A stretch of 64,000 nucleotides of DNA from Vibrio cincinnatiensis DSM 19608 (GTDB taxonomy: Bacteria > Pseudomonadota > Gammaproteobacteria > Enterobacterales > Vibrionaceae), in assembly GCF_900167345.1 (NCBI RefSeq), contig NZ_FUXB01000002.1, forward strand, positions 124,001 through 188,000. Direction: 5' to 3'. Shown here piece by piece: positions 11,801 to 20,684 of this stretch (positions are counted from its first letter, which is position 1; every line of letters begins with the position of its first letter). A program made the translations under genes and the position numbers. Below the pieces are notes generated by a model, which worked only from the letters and a program-made list of their open reading frames with translations, did no database searches and was not told the origin of the DNA.

Positions 11801-11969
11801 TGACTGAAACCGTCACTCGATCTGGTTCCATACTCGGGAAGGCTTCTCGACGTAACTGGCTGAGTGACAAAACGCCCATCACGATCACCGATAGAAGTAA
11901 TAAATTGGCCGCCACTGAATTTCGAGCAAACCAAGCAATAATACCCGATGGAGGAGGTGTCATACTCAT
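8817..11969 (-). CDS. RND efflux pump inner-membrane transporter
   Basis: Proton-driven tripartite-pump transporter of 1050 residues, the normal size for the HAE-1/AcrB superfamily. A hydrophobic first helix (SVAANLLLLSVIVMGVLSL) is followed by a large periplasmic loop. The TM4 region carries the paired aspartates GIVVDDAVVV used in proton relay, and a second half repeats the layout (TM10 region LSGVVVNDSLLLV). No heavy-metal RND signature is seen, so drugs, bile salts or similar amphiphiles are the likelier substrates. It starts inside the stop of the adaptor gene (ATGA overlap at 11966-11969). A run of eight G (complement of 9721-9728) lies within the coding sequence and could slip. It is related to the many Vibrio Vex pumps, but I cannot say which. 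Confidence 0.92.
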   Translation of the reverse strand: MSMTPPPSGIIAWFARNSVAANLLLLSVIVMGVLSLSQLRREAFPSMEPDRVTVSVTYNSGDPKQAEEGVAIKIEEALESVPGIKRITSTSNAGGSTVTIEKTSDYNLNTLLSDIKTKVDGINNFPTDAEKPIIEKDRMQDHAIWVQLYGSVDRATLQSLAQELKTDLLQQPAIRDLEIKASADPVISIDIDEATLQSYNLSLSDVEDKVNAESSTPLTTSLRHPDKAVRLKVANQRYEAEEFAQIPLINTSQGTTLKLGEIAVVRETFDEDTFTLSRYNQQNGMSIEIVMDEYGDVTLIAEQAKSVVQQWRDQHLLPEEVFLETWYDQSQMINDRLSLLVKNAISGIILVFFVLALFLNVRVAFWVAAGLPFVFFGSLFFMTGSFANLTINEMTTFGFIMALGIVVDDAVVVGESIYDTRRNEGDSLDNSIKGAMKVAIPTVFGVLTTVAAFMALSNVTGGLGQIFAQFAAVVTVCLLLSMVESKLILPSHLAHLNTHRNATKGGWSRVQRSADSILNFLNYQVYTPVIKLCLRFRYATLLLFLSLLIVIATLPMSGTVKMAFFPDIPRDIASADITMLDDASFGQTHRNLLVIEQAAKRADTHLRAQLGLPTEQSSISSLQVLASSDTEGSVTVAFIDSPGYDTNQFTKIWNEQIGLLEGTKKLKVLASMDMVDNFKIELKASDAEQVTAAGKAVKAYLQALPGISGIDDNLSPGVPQYRFTLTEQGRALGLTTAQLADQVLHSFGGGEVQKFQRKQDEVTVSVRYPEQERQTLADIMNANIRSSDGTVIPLSSVAMIDSDYQASAITRINNQRAVYVSAVVDKAMLSPSQVVNQVKQQFLAQWQKEYPHLRVDFAGEAEQQAETMQSMELMFVAAMIAIYALLAIPLRSYIQPLLIMMAIPFGIVGAILGHWVNGLTLSILSMFGILALSGVVVNDSLLLVSRYNGLQEEGKPILDTIIEACNSRLRAILLTSITTFAGLIPLLSETSMQAQFLKPAAASLGYGIMFATMITLLLIPVLLYIQYEIQKGVVGIVKNVTCKVIGKASC

Positions 11970-13150
11970 AATGCTACCTCACTGATCACTTGCACCAAAG
12001 TACCGACTTGGTAACTGCTCAATGGGCGCTGAACAATTTGTACGCTTTCATGGGTAAAGGCTTTAACATACACAAAACCACCCGATTCAAACTGTTTCTC
12101 TGCTAGGATACTGGCCAATTTGCCTTGGCTATCGATGTACCAGATTTCCCCTTGCTGAGAAATGGCTGACTGAGGCAATTTCCAACTCTGTTCGAGGGGA
12201 GTTCCATCCACAATGGCGGTCACAAAGGTTCCTGGATATAACGGAGGTTCGATATCCAAAGGTTGAGCAACGGTTACAACCAATGCACGTTGGCGAGTAT
12301 TACTGTCAAGGTGTTGCTCAACACGAGTTACATAACCGTTCCATGCCATTTGTCGATAACGCAACTCTACAGACCAGCTCTGTGGGTGACGAGCCAGCTC
12401 GGTATTGCTTCGTATCGGTAAATTCAACCATTGCGCTTCTGAAAGTGGAATAACGACTTCGACCACATCGGTACTGTATAAAGTGGCGACTTGTCCACCT
12501 TCTTGCAGATAACTACCAAGTTGAATGTCTCGGCTCACAACTAATCCGTCAAAGGGTGCATAGATCACGGTGTTTTTCAGATCATACTGAGCTTTTGCTA
12601 ACACTTTCTGTGCATTCGTTAAAGCGGCTTTTGCTTGATCCCGCTGCGGTTGACGAAGGACCAATGGTGAATCAGGCTCCCCAGATAACCCCGACCGCTG
12701 CCACTCAAGTTTTGCTTGTTCCCCTTGACGCTCTTCTTCCAATAAGTTTAAGGTGGCCGTTGCTAATTCAGACTGAGCTTCACTCACCGCTTGCTGATAT
12801 TTTGTTTGATCTAAAGTGGCCAGTACCTCACCTTTTTTTACCCGCTGACCACTTTCAAGGCCCGGCCCTAATGTCAACACTCGTCCAGAGACCTCAGCGG
12901 TAATATTAAGTGCATAACGAGGTTTTGCTTCACCATACCCTTGAACTTGTGCTGAATAGTGCCCTATGTTTACGTCGATAACGGAAACGGCAACGACGGG
13001 ATCATGCTCAGGTTGAACCGTATCATGAAGCAACCCGCTCTCTTTGGGCTCATTCATTTGGGACAGTTGACTATGAGTGTAAGCCATCACTCCCAAAAAA
13101 ATGGCACATGCCAGTAAAGTGGTTCCGAAAGTGACCTTATTGATCCTCAT
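11966..13150 (-). CDS. RND efflux periplasmic adaptor (HlyD-like)
   Basis: Membrane-fusion protein of 394 residues joining the RND pump to the outer-membrane channel. An N-terminal membrane anchor (about 8-25) is followed by a biotinyl-lipoyl half motif (VSGRVLTLGPGLESGQRVKKGEVLATLD), a long alpha-hairpin with heptads (about 110-190), the second lipoyl half (IYAPFDGLVV) and a beta-barrel region. There is no lipobox Cys, so it is anchored by the uncleaved helix. It overlaps the upstream outer-membrane factor gene by 14 bp and the RND gene by 4 bp, so the three pump parts are made from one message. Confidence 0.92.
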   Translation of the reverse strand: MRINKVTFGTTLLACAIFLGVMAYTHSQLSQMNEPKESGLLHDTVQPEHDPVVAVSVIDVNIGHYSAQVQGYGEAKPRYALNITAEVSGRVLTLGPGLESGQRVKKGEVLATLDQTKYQQAVSEAQSELATATLNLLEEERQGEQAKLEWQRSGLSGEPDSPLVLRQPQRDQAKAALTNAQKVLAKAQYDLKNTVIYAPFDGLVVSRDIQLGSYLQEGGQVATLYSTDVVEVVIPLSEAQWLNLPIRSNTELARHPQSWSVELRYRQMAWNGYVTRVEQHLDSNTRQRALVVTVAQPLDIEPPLYPGTFVTAIVDGTPLEQSWKLPQSAISQQGEIWYIDSQGKLASILAEKQFESGGFVYVKAFTHESVQIVQRPLSSYQVGTLVQVISEVAL

Positions 13151-14516
13151 TTTTAACTCCTAATCCCAATGCTAATCCCAAATCAATCCGGTTACTTAAT
13201 CGGTTATAAGTGACTTGAGCGAGTTTGATTTCGATATCGTAGGTTTGTTGCTGTATGGTGAGTAGTTCAAGAATGTCTACTAACCCTTTGCGATATTTAT
13301 CCAGATAATTAGCGCTGCTGCGTTGTGCGCTGTCTAGGGCTAACCTCAAATGCTGTTGCTGACGCTCCAACGCCTGTTCCTGACCAAGAGCGCTTTCTAC
13401 TTCATTCACTGCCGTCAATAAGGTTTCCTGATAAGCCCAAAAGACCTGTTCTGTCGTTAAGGCTTCCATCTCTGCTTCCGCTTTAAGTTTTCCACCTTGA
13501 AACAGCGGTGCTGTTAACTGGCCTAAAATGCTCCATAAAGGGCTAGTCAGTAAGCTATCGCTTAAGTGGTGATCGCTGTCACTCAATGCCGCACTAAAAC
13601 TCAGGCTGGGCAACATGGCTTTATATGCCACTTGAGTGGTGTATTGTTGTGCTTCAATGTTGGCATAAGCGGCAATAAGATCAGGCCGACGAGCCAGATC
13701 TTGCTCTGGCAAATGAGCCAACGAAAGCAATACCGTGGGAAATTGAGCAGGAATAATAAGAGGGTCTTGGCTTCCTAACTGCCCTAATAGGGTAGTTAAA
13801 TCTCGGCGAGCTGACGCTAATGTTTCTTGATATTCAGCTAATGTCGCTCGAGTAGACTCCATATTGGTTAGTGCGCTATCTCGGTCTTCTAGCCCACCTA
13901 AACCTTGACGATAGCGTTCTGTCACCACCTTTTCATTACGTTGCAAAAGTTCTAACCGCTGCGTTTCGATATGAACTTGCTGCTGGTAAAGGTTAATCAT
14001 GAGCCATTGCCGCATAATGCTTGCCGCTAAGGTGTCTTTTGTGGCTTGGTAGTCCGCAGCACGGCTACGCAAGTTGGCGCTAGCCGCTGCTTTACCGTCT
14101 GCGATTTTTTGCCAAATATCCAATTCCCAGCTTACACTCAACTCCGTGTTGTATTGAGAATGGCTGTGCTCTTCTTTCTCTCCACTTAAGGTCAACTCTG
14201 CACTGGGTAGTTGATCTGCGGCGATCTGTTGTTTTTGTGCATAAGCAATTTTAAGCGCTAATGCCGTTTGCTGTAGGCTAGGGTTATGTTCCAAAGCACG
14301 ATCAATCCATTGCTTTAATTCAGGAATATCAATTAATTCCGTAATCGAAACCATATCAATAGCAGGCTCAGTATCAATAACAGACCAAGCCGTAAGTTGC
14401 TCAAGGGATTCAGAAACTCGCGCTTGATACGTTTGCTGAGAATGGGTGGCGCAGCCGATTAACCCCGTAATCAATAAACTCACGGCGGATAACCTTAGCC
14501 AATGCGATGACATCAT
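13137..14516 (-). CDS. Efflux outer-membrane lipoprotein, TolC/NodT family
   Basis: Outer-membrane channel of the RND pump, 459 residues. A lipoprotein signal ends in LITGLIGC (lipid-modified Cys about residue 22), and two OEP repeats follow with long coiled-coil helices and the usual LARRPDLIAAYANIEA motif of the NodT group. It is the first gene of the leftward operon that runs through adaptor, RND pump, regulator and kinase. The promoter must lie in 14517-14588. Because the channel is encoded with the pump, this system need not share TolC. Confidence 0.9.
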   Translation of the reverse strand: MMSSHWLRLSAVSLLITGLIGCATHSQQTYQARVSESLEQLTAWSVIDTEPAIDMVSITELIDIPELKQWIDRALEHNPSLQQTALALKIAYAQKQQIAADQLPSAELTLSGEKEEHSHSQYNTELSVSWELDIWQKIADGKAAASANLRSRAADYQATKDTLAASIMRQWLMINLYQQQVHIETQRLELLQRNEKVVTERYRQGLGGLEDRDSALTNMESTRATLAEYQETLASARRDLTTLLGQLGSQDPLIIPAQFPTVLLSLAHLPEQDLARRPDLIAAYANIEAQQYTTQVAYKAMLPSLSFSAALSDSDHHLSDSLLTSPLWSILGQLTAPLFQGGKLKAEAEMEALTTEQVFWAYQETLLTAVNEVESALGQEQALERQQQHLRLALDSAQRSSANYLDKYRKGLVDILELLTIQQQTYDIEIKLAQVTYNRLSNRIDLGLALGLGVKNEDQ

Positions 14517-14580
14517 AGTGGTGTACTCCTGTTGATGAACCTTAGCGTAAATAAACAGGGGTTAAGAGAGGGTTAACTTA

Positions 14581-14611
14581 AGAAAAATAACGCCCAGAAA
14601 TTCTGGGCGTT
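14581..14611 (-). terminator. Terminator of the TonB receptor gene
   Basis: An 11-bp stem (14589-14599 with 14601-14611), read on the minus strand, is followed by a T-rich tail (complement of 14581-14590). It lies 35 bp past the receptor stop and just upstream of the efflux operon. Confidence 0.85.
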
Positions 14612-14645
14612 CATATTCGAGAAAATCAGAAAACTGACGGTGAGA

Positions 14646-16799
14646 TTAGAATTGATAACCCACTTTTAGCTCAATACTCCGCTCTGCGCCATACCAGCAA
14701 TTTACGTTGTTGTAACAGCTGTAATACTCTTTATTGAACAAGTTGTTAGCCATTACATCCACGCTGGCACCTTGTAAATTATCGCTCAATTGGCCCAGAT
14801 CGTACCCTAAAGAGAGGTCAACCACCGTGTAGCTAGGCACTTTACCTTGCGTGTTGGTGGCATCCATAAACATCTCCCCGACATAACGAGTCCCCGCGCT
14901 GATGCGGCTACCACTCAGCACACCTTGCTCTTGATGATAAGTGCTCCATAAAGTGGCGCTATGTTTCGGCACATAAATGGGGGTTGTCCCTTCTAGCCCA
15001 TTCGCGCTATCTTTGCTGACTTCAACATCCGCATACGTATAACCTGCGGCGATATCCCAATTGGGTAAAATCCACCAACGCGCTTGTAATTCTACCCCTT
15101 GAGAACGCACTTTCCCCACTTGGATATCATCTTGATAATTCGCAGAAGCGGGGTCAGTCACGACCACGTTTTTCTTCTCGATCCGATACAGTGAAGCGGT
15201 GGCCTGCTGACTCATATCGGCGGATTGGTATTTCACCCCAACTTCTGTCTGCTCTCCCACTTCGGGTTTAAATGGCTGGTCAAACTTACTATCTTTGCCT
15301 GCAACCGGTGAAAAACTGGTCGCAAAATTGATAAAAGGGGCAAACCCAGAATCAAATTGATATAAAGCACCGACTCGATACGACACCTCATGATGATTCG
15401 CTTTGGTGGTGGTCAAGGCATCCACATACTGGCTACGGCTTTCATAGTGGTCATAACGAGCCCCAGCAATCCATACCCATCGGTTCCAGCGGGCTTGATC
15501 CTGAAAGTAAGCCCCTAACTGTTTAATAGAAATGTTATTTTTAGCTAAATAAACTTGGCTCAGGCTACTGGAGTCCAGCAGGTTATTATTGGGATTGAAA
15601 AGATTAAATTGATAAAAACCGGCATTGGTCGTGGCATATTCTTTATATTCTGAATCTCCTTTTAACCGCTGGTAGTCAAGGCCAAACAAGAGGTTATGCT
15701 CAACACTTCCCCACGGGATCACCCCTGATAGTTGGTTATCGATCACAAGGCCGGTGTAGTCTTCATCGGTGCTATAGATATGACGAGATAACTCACCGCT
15801 GGTTTCATTAAAACCACTGGCGAGGTGATAGGTATTTTTCTGCGTTAAAGAAGCATCGGTATAACGCAAGTTTTGCAGAACACGCCATTGTTCGGTCAAC
15901 TGATGCTGTACTTTATAGCCTAACATCAGCACTTCTCGCTCAAATTGACTCCAATTGACATCCCCCGCATGAGTCGAGGGGGAGGTAGAACCATTAGCAT
16001 TGCTCGTAACCATTCCTGAGGCGGGCAGCGCTGAGTTCATTCCCATCGCTGGATCGTTTTGGTAATAGAGGTTGAGGTTTAACAAGGTGTTATCATTAAT
16101 CTGCCAATCCAACGACGGGGCAATAAGGTAACGCTCCTCTTCTGTGCCATCAACCTGACCGTCCTGCTTACGGGCTTTAGCAATGATGCGATAAGCCGCT
16201 TGCCCCTCTTTGATTGCCCCCGTGGTATCCAACGTGACTTGTTTTAAGTGACGAGATCCGGTTGAAGCCGTCACTTCCGTATGACGCGTTTTTTGTGGCG
16301 ATTTGGCGATCACATTGACCATGCCACCCGGCGGCATTGAGCCATACAGTACCGAAGTCGGCCCCTTAAATATTTCTACCTGTTGCATGGCAATCGGGTC
16401 AATCTGAGGCTGTAAGTTCCAACCTTTCAAATACTGCAACAGCAACCCATCGTAATAACTCTGGTCAACTTGAAAGCCTCGGATATAGTAATTATCGTAC
16501 ATGGTAACCGCACCGCCTTTGGTTTCAGTCACCACTCCCGGAGCATAACGCAGCGCTTGCCCTAAAGAAGTTACTCCACGCTGTTCTAATTCAATACCAT
16601 CAAGCACGGTAATGCCTTGCGGTGTTTCCTCCGGCTCAAGGACGGTTTTGGTCGCGGTATTACGATAGGTTTGACCTAAAATGGTGACGGTTTCTAATTC
16701 TGCCGAGACCGCTTCTTGAGCAAAAGCGGCTGGCGTAATAAAACAGGCCAGCATGGCCAACGCGATCGGCGAATAAGAGATTGGTTTGTTAAATTCCAT
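14646..16799 (-). CDS. TonB-dependent siderophore receptor
   Basis: Outer-membrane receptor of 717 residues. The signal peptide ends AAFA (about residue 27) and is followed by a TonB box in ETVTILGQ (36-43), the plug domain with IRGF and the FKGPTSVLYG motif, and a 22-strand barrel ending in Phe. The plug wording and the C-terminal pair of cysteines (SCYNNVNCWYG) are typical of the FhuA/FoxA hydroxamate-siderophore group. The neighbouring AraC-type gene makes a ferrioxamine-type (DesA-like) receptor a reasonable guess, but substrate cannot be set from sequence. The Fur-box-like site at 16830-16848 implies iron repression. It forms its own unit with a terminator. Confidence 0.9.
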   Translation of the reverse strand: MEFNKPISYSPIALAMLACFITPAAFAQEAVSAELETVTILGQTYRNTATKTVLEPEETPQGITVLDGIELEQRGVTSLGQALRYAPGVVTETKGGAVTMYDNYYIRGFQVDQSYYDGLLLQYLKGWNLQPQIDPIAMQQVEIFKGPTSVLYGSMPPGGMVNVIAKSPQKTRHTEVTASTGSRHLKQVTLDTTGAIKEGQAAYRIIAKARKQDGQVDGTEEERYLIAPSLDWQINDNTLLNLNLYYQNDPAMGMNSALPASGMVTSNANGSTSPSTHAGDVNWSQFEREVLMLGYKVQHQLTEQWRVLQNLRYTDASLTQKNTYHLASGFNETSGELSRHIYSTDEDYTGLVIDNQLSGVIPWGSVEHNLLFGLDYQRLKGDSEYKEYATTNAGFYQFNLFNPNNNLLDSSSLSQVYLAKNNISIKQLGAYFQDQARWNRWVWIAGARYDHYESRSQYVDALTTTKANHHEVSYRVGALYQFDSGFAPFINFATSFSPVAGKDSKFDQPFKPEVGEQTEVGVKYQSADMSQQATASLYRIEKKNVVVTDPASANYQDDIQVGKVRSQGVELQARWWILPNWDIAAGYTYADVEVSKDSANGLEGTTPIYVPKHSATLWSTYHQEQGVLSGSRISAGTRYVGEMFMDATNTQGKVPSYTVVDLSLGYDLGQLSDNLQGASVDVMANNLFNKEYYSCYNNVNCWYGAERSIELKVGYQF

Positions 16800-16829
16800 G
16801 ATATTTCAACTACCCTGCTTTTCTTATAT

Positions 16830-16848
16830 GAGAATAACTATCATTTTT
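16830..16848. promoter_or_regulatory. Fur box upstream of the siderophore receptor
   Basis: GAGAATAACTATCATTTTT matches the 19-bp Fur consensus at 13 positions, 31-49 bp before the receptor start codon. A TonB receptor is the expected target. Confidence 0.7.
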
Positions 16849-16902
16849 ATTCTATGGTAATAAACATGGAGAAAGTTAACAATTTGGAGCATCTTCCTAT
16901 CG

Positions 16903-17772
16903 CTAAACTACTTCTATCGGTAGCCAATATTCCATTTCTGCCCCAGCATGATCAGCACGATATCCAATGGGGTAGCGTTCTAACTCAATCCCATCAACAC
17001 CGCGGTACGACGAATGGGGTAACCAATGAAAAATAAACCATTCCAGCGTATTAGCGAGGTGAATCACTGGGCCTTTGTGTTTCACGACCGCATAAGTTTG
17101 GGCAGGAATAATAAGCTGTTCAGCCCCCTCCAAAGGGTGCAACGTGCCCGCTAAATAAGGTAAAACATGCCCACTCAATTTGGTTCCAGTCACATCAATC
17201 ACGCCCACTAAGGCTTGCTGGTGAACGCTTGAGAATGACTGATAGAACTGCTGCCATAATTGAGGCACTCGATAGGAAAAATCGGGCGTTTCAGAAAAGA
17301 GCCCTTGTATTGTCCCACTCACCCCATAAACGGCGAATGAATCGGCTGACTCGACTTTGACTTCAATGAGCTGTGATCTGTTTTCATTCACGGATGAGCC
17401 ATCGCTTCGATGAAAAGGCTTACGCAGCCCGATACGACGCCCTTGCTTTCGGTAATCTCTCGGACTCACGCCAAAATGCTGTTTAAATGCTCGGCTAAAG
17501 CTGATTTCGGAATTAAATCCTAAACTCACCGCAATATCGATCACGCGGCTTGAGTCTGCCAGTAAGGTTTCCGCTGCGGTACTGAGTTTGAGTTCTCGAA
17601 CGTAGTTCGCCACCGTTAACCCTGTTTTACTTTGGAACACACGTTGCAGTTGCCAGCGAGACCAACAGCTCTGCTGGGCTAACTCATCTAATGTCAGCGG
17701 TTGATCTAAATGATTATGGATGTAATCCAATAACTTACAGATACGTTCAAAAGAAATTGAAGGAATATTCAT
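16903..17772 (-). CDS. AraC-family regulator with GyrI-like domain
   Basis: Transcription regulator of 289 residues with the domains in Rob/SoxS-like order: an N-terminal AraC double helix-turn-helix (about 8-110, with LTLDELAQQSCWSRWQLQR and GFNSEISFSRAFKQHFGVSPRDYR), then a GyrI-like effector-binding domain (about 130-289). It lies directly upstream of the siderophore receptor on the same strand and carries its own Fur-like box. AraC-type activators beside Vibrio siderophore receptors (for example DesR with DesA) respond to the loaded siderophore; here the GyrI-like domain would be the sensor. The link is inferred from position. Confidence 0.85.
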   Translation of the reverse strand: MNIPSISFERICKLLDYIHNHLDQPLTLDELAQQSCWSRWQLQRVFQSKTGLTVANYVRELKLSTAAETLLADSSRVIDIAVSLGFNSEISFSRAFKQHFGVSPRDYRKQGRRIGLRKPFHRSDGSSVNENRSQLIEVKVESADSFAVYGVSGTIQGLFSETPDFSYRVPQLWQQFYQSFSSVHQQALVGVIDVTGTKLSGHVLPYLAGTLHPLEGAEQLIIPAQTYAVVKHKGPVIHLANTLEWFIFHWLPHSSYRGVDGIELERYPIGYRADHAGAEMEYWLPIEVV

Positions 17773-17820
17773 TGAGCCACCACCTCATCATAAGGCTATA
17801 GTCTCGCATAACTGCTATTG

Positions 17821-17837
17821 TAATGAGAAGTGTTATC
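17821..17837. promoter_or_regulatory. Possible Fur box upstream of the AraC gene
   Basis: On the minus strand the site reads GATAACACTTCTCATTA, about 12 of 17 consensus positions, 49 bp before the AraC start codon. Weaker than the other Fur-like sites in the window. Confidence 0.45.
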
Positions 17838-17925
17838 AATATTGTTATCAAAAAAGACGGTGATCAATAAGGGTCTATTAAGCACTGACCACCGCCAAAA
17901 AAATGATGAATGTAGGGTTGAATGA

Positions 17926-19461
17926 CTAATGTACAGCGGAAGTATCCACCGCGTACTTCGGTTTAGGAGCAAACCAGATCATGCATGCAGCGACGGCAAA
18001 AATAACCGCAATCATCAAAAACAACTGGTTGGTCGCCACCATGACACTCTGGTTTTGTAAGGTCCAATCCATCGCTGATCGCGCTTGCTCGGTACTCATT
18101 CCTGCATTTTGCATCGCTTGGCTCGCCACGCCCACTTTATCGGTTAAGCCAGATAATTCAGCGTGAACATAGCGAGATTCTCGCTCCCAAAAAGTATTGA
18201 TCATAGAGGTAGCAAAAGCGCCAGATAAAGTACGAATAAAGTTCATCAACCCCGCTGCCGATTCCATTTCATGCATTCTGACGCTGCCTAGCGCAATCGC
18301 AGTCAATGGAACAAAAAATAGCGGCATCCCGATACCTTGGAAAAACATCGGCCAGCTAATTTGCGAAAACGTCATGTCTACGGTGCCAAAACTACGCATA
18401 AAGGTCCAAAAGCCCAGCCACATTACCCCAGCAAAAACAAAAGGCCGAGGATCGTATTTCGATGATAAGTTAGCAATAATGGGGGCGAGGAAGACGGCCA
18501 ATATTCCCATGGTCGCCGTGGCATACCCAGAAATCGTCGCGGTGTAACCCATATAGATTTGCAACCACAATGGCGTTAACACAGAAATACTAAAGAAAGC
18601 ACCAAAGGCCAGTGACAACGTCACCATGCTCATACTATAACCGCGATGCCGAAAGACCTTGAGATCCACCACAGGGTTACGTTCTGTCAACTCCCAAATC
18701 AGAAATGCCACAAAACCAATCGCCGCAATCACAGCTAATGTGACAATCCGTGATGATTCAAACCAGTCGTGATCTTTACCTTCGTCCAGCATCAGTTGCA
18801 AAGCTGCCACCCACACCACTAATAATAAAAGTCCGACTTTATCAATTTTAGAACGAACGGTTTTGGTCTCAAATTTTTGTAACAACGTCCAGCAGATCAA
18901 GGCAGCCCCTATCGCAAGCGGCATTTTTACAATAAAGATGTATGGCCAACTGAACTGATCACACAATATCCCACCTAAAATGGGCCCCATTATCGGTGCA
19001 ATCAACGTGGTCATACTCCAAATACCGATGGCAACATGCCCCTTATTTTTCGGGAAAATTCGCATCATTAAAGTTTGTGACAGCGGCATTAATGGCCCAC
19101 CAGAAAACCCCAGAAAGATCCGAAACATGACTAATGTACTCATGCTGTTTGCCATTCCACATAACAGTGAAAAAACACCAAACAACAGAAAACAAGTCAC
19201 AAACACTCGAATAGACCCAAAACGTGAAGCTAGCCACCCCGTCAATGGTACGGATATCGCCTCGGCAACCGCATAAGAAGTGATGACATAGGTTCCTTGA
19301 CTCGTTGATGTACCTAAGCTTCCGGCAATGGTAGAAACGGAAACATTGGCAATGGTGGTATCTAAAATAGCCAGAAAGTTCGCCATTGCCAGACACAAGG
19401 CCCCCACAAACAGTGCCCCACCTGACAAAGGTTTGATCTCATGGTCAGCAGCGTGACTCAT
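17926..19461 (-). CDS. vceB: MFS drug exporter, EmrB/VceB type
   Basis: Inner-membrane proton antiporter of the 14-helix DHA2 family, 511 residues. The N-terminal helix carries the family motif LDTTIANVSVSTIAGSLG, with the GWLASRFG motif A between helices 2 and 3. It works with the adaptor 9 bp upstream and the outer-membrane factor before that. The gene order OMF, adaptor, MFS with a divergent TetR gene is the same as vceCAB/vceR of Vibrio cholerae, hence the symbol. An EmrAB-type pump for hydrophobic agents and uncouplers is the functional expectation. Confidence 0.85.
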   Translation of the reverse strand: MSHAADHEIKPLSGGALFVGALCLAMANFLAILDTTIANVSVSTIAGSLGTSTSQGTYVITSYAVAEAISVPLTGWLASRFGSIRVFVTCFLLFGVFSLLCGMANSMSTLVMFRIFLGFSGGPLMPLSQTLMMRIFPKNKGHVAIGIWSMTTLIAPIMGPILGGILCDQFSWPYIFIVKMPLAIGAALICWTLLQKFETKTVRSKIDKVGLLLLVVWVAALQLMLDEGKDHDWFESSRIVTLAVIAAIGFVAFLIWELTERNPVVDLKVFRHRGYSMSMVTLSLAFGAFFSISVLTPLWLQIYMGYTATISGYATATMGILAVFLAPIIANLSSKYDPRPFVFAGVMWLGFWTFMRSFGTVDMTFSQISWPMFFQGIGMPLFFVPLTAIALGSVRMHEMESAAGLMNFIRTLSGAFATSMINTFWERESRYVHAELSGLTDKVGVASQAMQNAGMSTEQARSAMDWTLQNQSVMVATNQLFLMIAVIFAVAACMIWFAPKPKYAVDTSAVH

Positions 19462-19470
19462 CCTCTCACC

Positions 19471-20661
19471 TTAACCTTGTTCTGCTAATTGGGTTGCCCG
19501 ATATTGCACTAACGTTTGTGCGTTAATTTCAGCGGCGGTATCAATAGTGACAATCATTGAAAGCCCCACCTGCAAGGGATGGCTCTGTAACTCTTTCGGA
19601 TCCAATTCAATTCGTACGGGCAAACGCTGCACTACCTTAATCCAGTTACCGGTCGCATTTTGTGCCGGAATCATAGAAAATGCCGAACCTGTCCCGCCCG
19701 AAAAACCCGCAACCACCCCGTGGTAAGTCACGTCATCGCCATACAAATCTGCGGTTAATGTGACTGGCTGACCTATTTTCACCTCACGCAGTTCCACCTC
19801 TTTGAAATTGGCATCAACATAAATCTGGTTAATAGGCACTATGGTCATTAATGGCATTCCCACTTGAACCCGACGCCCAACCTGAACCTGACGCTTAGCC
19901 ACCACCCCGCTGATTGGGGCTCGGATAATAGTACGCTCAAGATCAATTTCCGCTTGTTCAAAACGAGCTTTCGCTAGCAAGACTTCAGGGTTATTTTCTA
20001 CTGTAGTGTTATCGGTTAACGCGGCATTGGCTTTTTGCGAACCGATACTCGACAGCCTCGTTGCTTTTGCTTGCGCCATTGCCGCTTGAGCGGCTTGCAG
20101 ATTCGCTAGCGCTTGATTATACCCAGTTTGTGCATTGCTCAGCTCTTCCCCCGATACCGACCCCGAGCGCACAAGCTCTTCACGACGAGTTAAGTCTATT
20201 TTCGCTCGTTCGAAGTCTGCTTGTGCTGCGCTTAGCAGAGCTTTTGCCCGTTGTTCATTGGCGTTTTGCGCTTCCACCAAAGCGGTGAGTCCTTCATCAT
20301 TGGCTAAGTAGCTGCGAACACGACGCTTCGCCAGCGCTAAATCGGCTTCAGCTTGACTCAGAGCCAAACGAGCATCGGTATCATCAATGTGTACCAATAC
20401 GTCACCTTGATTCACATATTGAGTATCAACCACATTAACACGAGCAATAATGCCACTAACCGCAGGTGTCACTTCAGCGATTTCAGCCGCGGTATACGCA
20501 TTATCGGTTGAAACAAAACGTGAACCAATGAAGTACCAATAAACACCATAACCGCCACCTGCAATAATGATCGCTAATGAAAGCAGCAGGAATCCTTTTT
20601 TACGAGCTTGTGAAGCCCGGTGAGTATCAAAATGTTCTGTTGTTTGTTCAGACGAATTCAT
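19471..20661 (-). CDS. vceA: MFS-pump periplasmic adaptor, EmrA/VceA type
   Basis: HlyD-family membrane-fusion protein of 396 residues. A cytoplasmic tail and one membrane helix (about 24-45, GFLLLSLAIIIAGGGYGVYWY) lead into the DNAYTAAEIAEVTPAVSGII motif of EmrA-like adaptors, a long Ala/Gln-rich coiled coil (about 100-215) and the second lipoyl half APISGVVAKRQVQVG. It lies 23 bp after the outer-membrane factor and 9 bp before the MFS gene, so the three form one operon. Confidence 0.87.
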   Translation of the reverse strand: MNSSEQTTEHFDTHRASQARKKGFLLLSLAIIIAGGGYGVYWYFIGSRFVSTDNAYTAAEIAEVTPAVSGIIARVNVVDTQYVNQGDVLVHIDDTDARLALSQAEADLALAKRRVRSYLANDEGLTALVEAQNANEQRAKALLSAAQADFERAKIDLTRREELVRSGSVSGEELSNAQTGYNQALANLQAAQAAMAQAKATRLSSIGSQKANAALTDNTTVENNPEVLLAKARFEQAEIDLERTIIRAPISGVVAKRQVQVGRRVQVGMPLMTIVPINQIYVDANFKEVELREVKIGQPVTLTADLYGDDVTYHGVVAGFSGGTGSAFSMIPAQNATGNWIKVVQRLPVRIELDPKELQSHPLQVGLSMIVTIDTAAEINAQTLVQYRATQLAEQG

Positions 20662-20684
20662 AAGAAAAACCTTTTAAAACCAAA

